From: CAYFVR01 sp046541515
GTDB lineage: Bacteria; Desulfobacterota; Desulfobacteria; Desulfobacterales; Desulfococcaceae
Reading direction: 5' to 3'
NCBI GenBank assembly: GCA_046541515.1
Contig: JBKHDD010000200.1
Span: 1 to 8,431, forward strand
Length of the DNA: 8,431 bases
The notes beneath the pieces were generated by a model. It did not search any database and was not told where the DNA came from. It saw nothing but the letters and a program-made list of their open reading frames with translations. A program made the position numbers and the translations under genes. Shown here piece by piece: positions 5,814 through 8,431 of the stretch (position 1 is the first letter of the stretch; each line of letters begins with the position of its first letter).

Positions 5814-6925
5814 TCGCTCGCCTGCATCTCCCGCATAAATTTGCTGTCAATGTAATCTTTCAGCTTCCAGGCTATCCCTCCCCGCCACACCAGGCCTTTA
5901 CGGATGAACAGCCCTTGACCGTCGCCCAGGTTCAGTATGAGCATGTAGGTTTTCTGCGGCTCGAACTCCTGGAGCGCCGTTTCCCCCCGGGTGGCCCGCA
6001 ACAGATTTTCCAGAAGCAGAGGATTCTGCCGGACGGCGTAGACGCCGACCCGGTCCAGCGGCCGGGGGGTAAAATAAATGCAATCGCCCCCGCCGAACAG
6101 CTCCGGATGGGACGCCGATTGCAGATACCGGTTCACGGCCAAACCGCCGTCCGGGCCGGTTTCCAGCCCGGAATCGGCGAAAAGGGGCGAGGGTTTCACC
6201 CCGGTGGCCAGGAAAACGAATTCGGCCGGCAGACGATCGCCGCCTTCCAGTGAAACGCCGTCCTCCGAAACCTCCCCGATTCGCGTTTCTTCGATGACCT
6301 CGATTTGCCGGGCCAGAAAATTCTCCAAAACCAGCTTCCGGGCCCGCTCCGGAAATTCGTGCAGCATCCGACGGCCCGCGACCAGCGTGATGGTCGCCCT
6401 GCCCCCGGCAAAATCTGCAAGCCGCCGAAGATTCCCCGCCATTTCCACTCCCGCCGGACCGCCGCCCGCCACGATCAGTCGAGGCTGATCGGTCCGGAGC
6501 CGCTCCAGAATCCGCTCTCGGGCGACCATCAAATTGACAATGGGTTTCACCGGAAAGACACTCCGATTGCGAAGCGGTTCGGGAATCGGAAACGGAACCC
6601 CGCTGCCGGTGTTGAACGAGGCCACGTCGTAGGGCAGTTCCAGGCCACTGGCCAGGGAGAGCCGCTTTCGGCCGGGATCGATCCGGACCACGGCGTCTTC
6701 CACGAATCGGCCGCCGCCCCGCTCGGTCATGCCCCGGATGTCGAAGCGGATTCCCTCCGGCCGGTAGGTTCCGGCCAGCATGCCCGGGCCCATCCCGGAA
6801 TAAAAATGGTGGGCGTCCGGATTCACCACGGTCACCCGAACGCTTTGCTCCCCAAATTTCGCCAAATTTTTCAGCACCGTCAAATGGGCGTGTCCGCCGC
6901 CGACCACCACCAGTTCTCGTTCCAT
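5810..6925 (-). CDS. NDH-2-like pyridine nucleotide-disulfide oxidoreductase family protein (SelD-N-terminal-type)
   Basis: A 371-residue FAD protein resembling type II NADH dehydrogenases. The N-terminal 'ELVVVGGGHAHLTVLKNL' has GGGHAH in place of a strict GxGxxG, and 'HHFYSGMGPGMLAGTY' (39-54) follows. Both are characteristic of the family found fused N-terminal to selenophosphate synthetase (SelD) in some bacteria. Here there is no SelD domain and no selD gene in the window. The NAD(P) site is 'LIVAGGGPAGVEMAGNLRRL' (150-169). 'VFLATGVKP' (237-245) and 'PELFGGGDCIYF' (274-285) complete FAD binding. The C-terminal 'FIRKGLVWRGGIAWKLKDYID' (340-360) is amphipathic and could touch the membrane, as in NDH-2 proteins. 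The start is well supported by GGAGG (plus-strand 6933-6937), seven bases upstream. Its role, probably NAD(P)H or sulfide/quinone-type redox, is not resolved from sequence. Confidence 0.8.
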   Translation of the reverse strand: MERELVVVGGGHAHLTVLKNLAKFGEQSVRVTVVNPDAHHFYSGMGPGMLAGTYRPEGIRFDIRGMTERGGGRFVEDAVVRIDPGRKRLSLASGLELPYDVASFNTGSGVPFPIPEPLRNRSVFPVKPIVNLMVARERILERLRTDQPRLIVAGGGPAGVEMAGNLRRLADFAGGRATITLVAGRRMLHEFPERARKLVLENFLARQIEVIEETRIGEVSEDGVSLEGGDRLPAEFVFLATGVKPSPLFADSGLETGPDGGLAVNRYLQSASHPELFGGGDCIYFTPRPLDRVGVYAVRQNPLLLENLLRATRGETALQEFEPQKTYMLILNLGDGQGLFIRKGLVWRGGIAWKLKDYIDSKFMREMQASD

Positions 6926-6957
6926 CGTTGCGCCTCCATGGCTTGGAATGAAACGTC

Positions 6958-6986
6958 TTTATTCCGGAATCGCCCGGCCCTGTCAA
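6958..6986 (-). promoter_or_regulatory. Sigma-70-type promoter of the NDH-2-like gene
   Basis: On the minus strand there is a perfect TTGACA (plus-strand 6981-6986), a 17-bp spacer and AATAAA (plus-strand 6958-6963; four of six consensus positions). Transcription would start near 6951, leaving a leader of about 25 nt that holds the Shine-Dalgarno sequence. Spacing and position are ideal. Confidence 0.6.
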
Positions 6987-7062
6987 CCGGCGCGCTCCCG
7001 CCGAGCTTTCCCGGGTCGCTCCGGTTCGGCGATTTGCAAGAAATCTCGTCTCGTTCCCTCCT

Positions 7063-7134
7063 GGGAGCGACGAGTTGCACTCGTCGAATCGGCGCCGGTC
7101 CGGAATCGGGCGACGAGTACAACTCGTCGCTCCC
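7063..7134. repeat. REP/BIME-like paired palindromic repeat
   Basis: Two 24-bp arms (7063-7086 and 7111-7134) are inverted copies of each other with one mismatch. They are separated by 24 bp. Each arm is itself a hairpin with the same 8-bp stem, CGACGAGT/ACTCGTCG, and a 3-nt loop (TGC at 7076-7078, ACA at 7119-7121). The outer ends extend the pairing with GGGAG/CTCCC, and with a one-base bulge also TCC/GGA. The spacer contains a short direct repeat, AATCGG (7087-7092 and 7104-7109). This head-to-head organisation is that of bacterial interspersed REP elements. It lies between divergent genes in an otherwise gene-free stretch (6926-7285), whose other contents are the two promoter candidates. 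There is no T run, so a simple terminator is unlikely. Confidence 0.75.
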
Positions 7135-7188
7135 GGACGCGGGCAAATCATTCCGCAAAGCGCCGTGGACAAAAGGGCGTTCGTTTTC

Positions 7189-7218
7189 TTGACACCTCGG
7201 CGGCGTTGGGTGTACGAG
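7189..7218 (+). promoter_or_regulatory. Possible promoter of the acyl-CoA dehydrogenase gene
   Basis: There is a perfect TTGACA at 7189-7194, but only a poor -10 (TACGAG at 7213-7218, 18-bp spacer). It lies about 65 bp before the gene start. The -35 box is convincing and the -10 is not, so an activator or a different start region may be involved. Confidence 0.3.
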
Positions 7219-7285
7219 AACGAATTTGCACCGCCGGCGGCGCGGCCTTTTCGGTCGCGGACTCGCCCGGCGCGGAACGGATTTC

Positions 7286-8431
7286 ATGATCGATTTCAAT
7301 CCCTGCATGAAGCACAAGGTGGTCCGCAAGACGGTCCGGGAGTTCGCCGAGGCGGAACTGGCCCCGCTGGTCCACGATTTGGACCGGGAGGCTCGCTTTC
7401 CCTGGGAGGTGGTGGAGAAAATGCGCTCCCTCCACTTCTTCGGCCTTCAGGTGCCCCGGGAATACGGCGGCGCGGAGGTGGACGGCGTCAGCTACGCCAT
7501 CGTGATCGAAGAGCTGTCCCGGGTCAGCGCGGCGGTGGGGCTCACGGTCACCGTCCACAACAGCGTGGGGGCCAACCCCATCGCCCGGTTCGGTACCGAG
7601 GAGCAGAAGCGGCGTTTCTTGCCCGCCCTGGCCAGCGGAGAGCGAATCGGAGCCTTCTGCCTGACCGAGGCCAACGCGGGCTCCGACGCGGCGGGGGTGG
7701 AAACCAACGCCGTGGCCGAGGACGGCGGCTACGTCCTCAACGGCGCCAAAATTTTCGTGACCAACGGCGGCGTCTGCGGCGCCGCCCTGGTCTTCGCCGT
7801 GACCGATCCGGAGAAGAAAAAGAACAACGCCGGCGTCTTCGTGGTGGAAAAGGAGACGCCCGGCTTTTCGGTGGGGGAGATCGAGGATTTGTGCGGAATG
7901 CGGGCCAACCCGGTCTCCTCGCTGTTTTTCGAGGACTGCCGCGTGCCGGCGGGGAATCTGCTGGGACGGCCCGGCGACGGCCTGAAGATCGGGCTGGCCG
8001 CCCTGGACACCGGCCGGATCGGCGTGGCGGCCCAGGCGTTGGGCATCGCCCAGGCGGCGCTGGACGCCTCCATCCGGTACGCCAAGGAACGGCAGCAGTT
8101 CCACCGGCCCATCGCCTCGTTCCAGACCATCCAGAACTATCTGGCCGACATGTCCACGGAAATCGACGCCGGGCGGCTGCTGATCTACCGGGCCTGCGCC
8201 ATGAAGGACGCGGGAAAGCCTTACAGCGCCGAGGCGGCCAAGGCGAAGCTCTTTTGCAGCCGGCTGGCCGTCCGGGTGGCCGACATGGCGGTGCAAATCC
8301 ACGGCGGATACGGCTACAGCAAGGAATACGACGTGGAACGGTATTTCCGGGACGCCAAGGTTACCGAAATCTACGAAGGCACCAGCGAAGTCCAGCGGAT
8401 GGTCATCAGCCGGGCGTTGTTGGCGCGGCCG
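7286..8431 (+). CDS. Acyl-CoA dehydrogenase, short-chain/butyryl-CoA type, 3' end cut by the window
   Basis: The frame is open for 382 codons from ATG 7286 to the last base. This is about the usual full length, so only a few residues are missing. These flavoenzymes make the alpha-beta double bond of acyl-CoA and pass electrons to ETF. The N-terminus 'MIDFNPCMKHKVVRKTVREFAEAELAP' fits the family, so the first ATG is preferred over the one at 7307, although its ribosome binding site (GGA, 7279-7281) is modest. Visible motifs are the signature 'GAFCLTEANAGSDAAG' (122-137), 'NGAKIFVTNGG' (152-162), 'LFFEDCRVP' (213-221), 'QQFHRPIASFQTIQNYLADM' (270-289), 'QIHGGYGYSKEYDVERYFRDAKV' region (337-359) and 'EIYEGTSEVQRMVI' (361-374). 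Glu364 is in the position of the catalytic base of SCAD/MCAD. Substrate chain length cannot be fixed from sequence, and glutaryl- or branched-chain acyl-CoA remain possible. Confidence 0.92.
   Translation, partial: MIDFNPCMKHKVVRKTVREFAEAELAPLVHDLDREARFPWEVVEKMRSLHFFGLQVPREYGGAEVDGVSYAIVIEELSRVSAAVGLTVTVHNSVGANPIARFGTEEQKRRFLPALASGERIGAFCLTEANAGSDAAGVETNAVAEDGGYVLNGAKIFVTNGGVCGAALVFAVTDPEKKKNNAGVFVVEKETPGFSVGEIEDLCGMRANPVSSLFFEDCRVPAGNLLGRPGDGLKIGLAALDTGRIGVAAQALGIAQAALDASIRYAKERQQFHRPIASFQTIQNYLADMSTEIDAGRLLIYRACAMKDAGKPYSAEAAKAKLFCSRLAVRVADMAVQIHGGYGYSKEYDVERYFRDAKVTEIYEGTSEVQRMVISRALLARP

Noticed and set aside
7063..7134. CRISPR array or a simple terminator
   Set aside because: There are only two copies and they are inverted rather than direct. 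No T run follows on either strand.
7148..8302. 384-aa minus-strand open frame
   Set aside because: It is the antisense shadow of the acyl-CoA dehydrogenase, whose signature motifs are on the plus strand.

Overview
The window is GC-rich, densely coding bacterial DNA. It has an outer-membrane-type lipoprotein protease, a bifunctional PutA-type proline catabolic enzyme, an acyl-CoA dehydrogenase and strong third-codon-position GC bias. Together these suggest a Gram-negative, possibly a Desulfobacterota/deltaproteobacterial-like or other proteobacterial organism. The lineage is an inference, because no rRNA or other marker gene is present.

Layout. (1) 1-1094 (+): the 3' end of a proline dehydrogenase/P5C dehydrogenase (PutA), closed by a good intrinsic terminator at 1123-1153. 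(2) 1264-2296 (+): a small, locally AT-rich accessory patch. It starts with a complete YefM/YoeB-family toxin-antitoxin operon with its own promoter and palindromic operator. A short broken reading frame follows, then an orphan antitoxin-like gene with no toxin behind it. (3) 2514-3500 (+): a lipoprotein S49 (SppA-type) protease. (4) A 143-bp intergenic stretch rich in inverted repeats. (5) 3644-5813 (+): an unrecognised 331-aa protein whose stop overlaps, by 8 nt, the start of a two-Rossmann FAD/NAD(P) oxidoreductase. (6) 5810-6925 (-): an NDH-2-like pyridine nucleotide-disulfide oxidoreductase of the type that elsewhere occurs N-terminal to SelD. Its stop codon interlocks with that of the convergent oxidoreductase gene. 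(7) 6926-7285: a divergent intergenic region with a convincing minus-strand promoter and a REP/BIME-like double hairpin. (8) 7286 to the window end (+): an almost complete acyl-CoA dehydrogenase.

Most of the window is ordinary metabolism (proline oxidation, acyl-CoA oxidation, flavin redox enzymes). There is no evidence of one large undescribed system. The items most worth a second look are the coupled unknown gene plus flavoenzyme pair (3644-5813), the decayed second antitoxin locus (1812-2322), and the paired-hairpin repeat (7063-7134).
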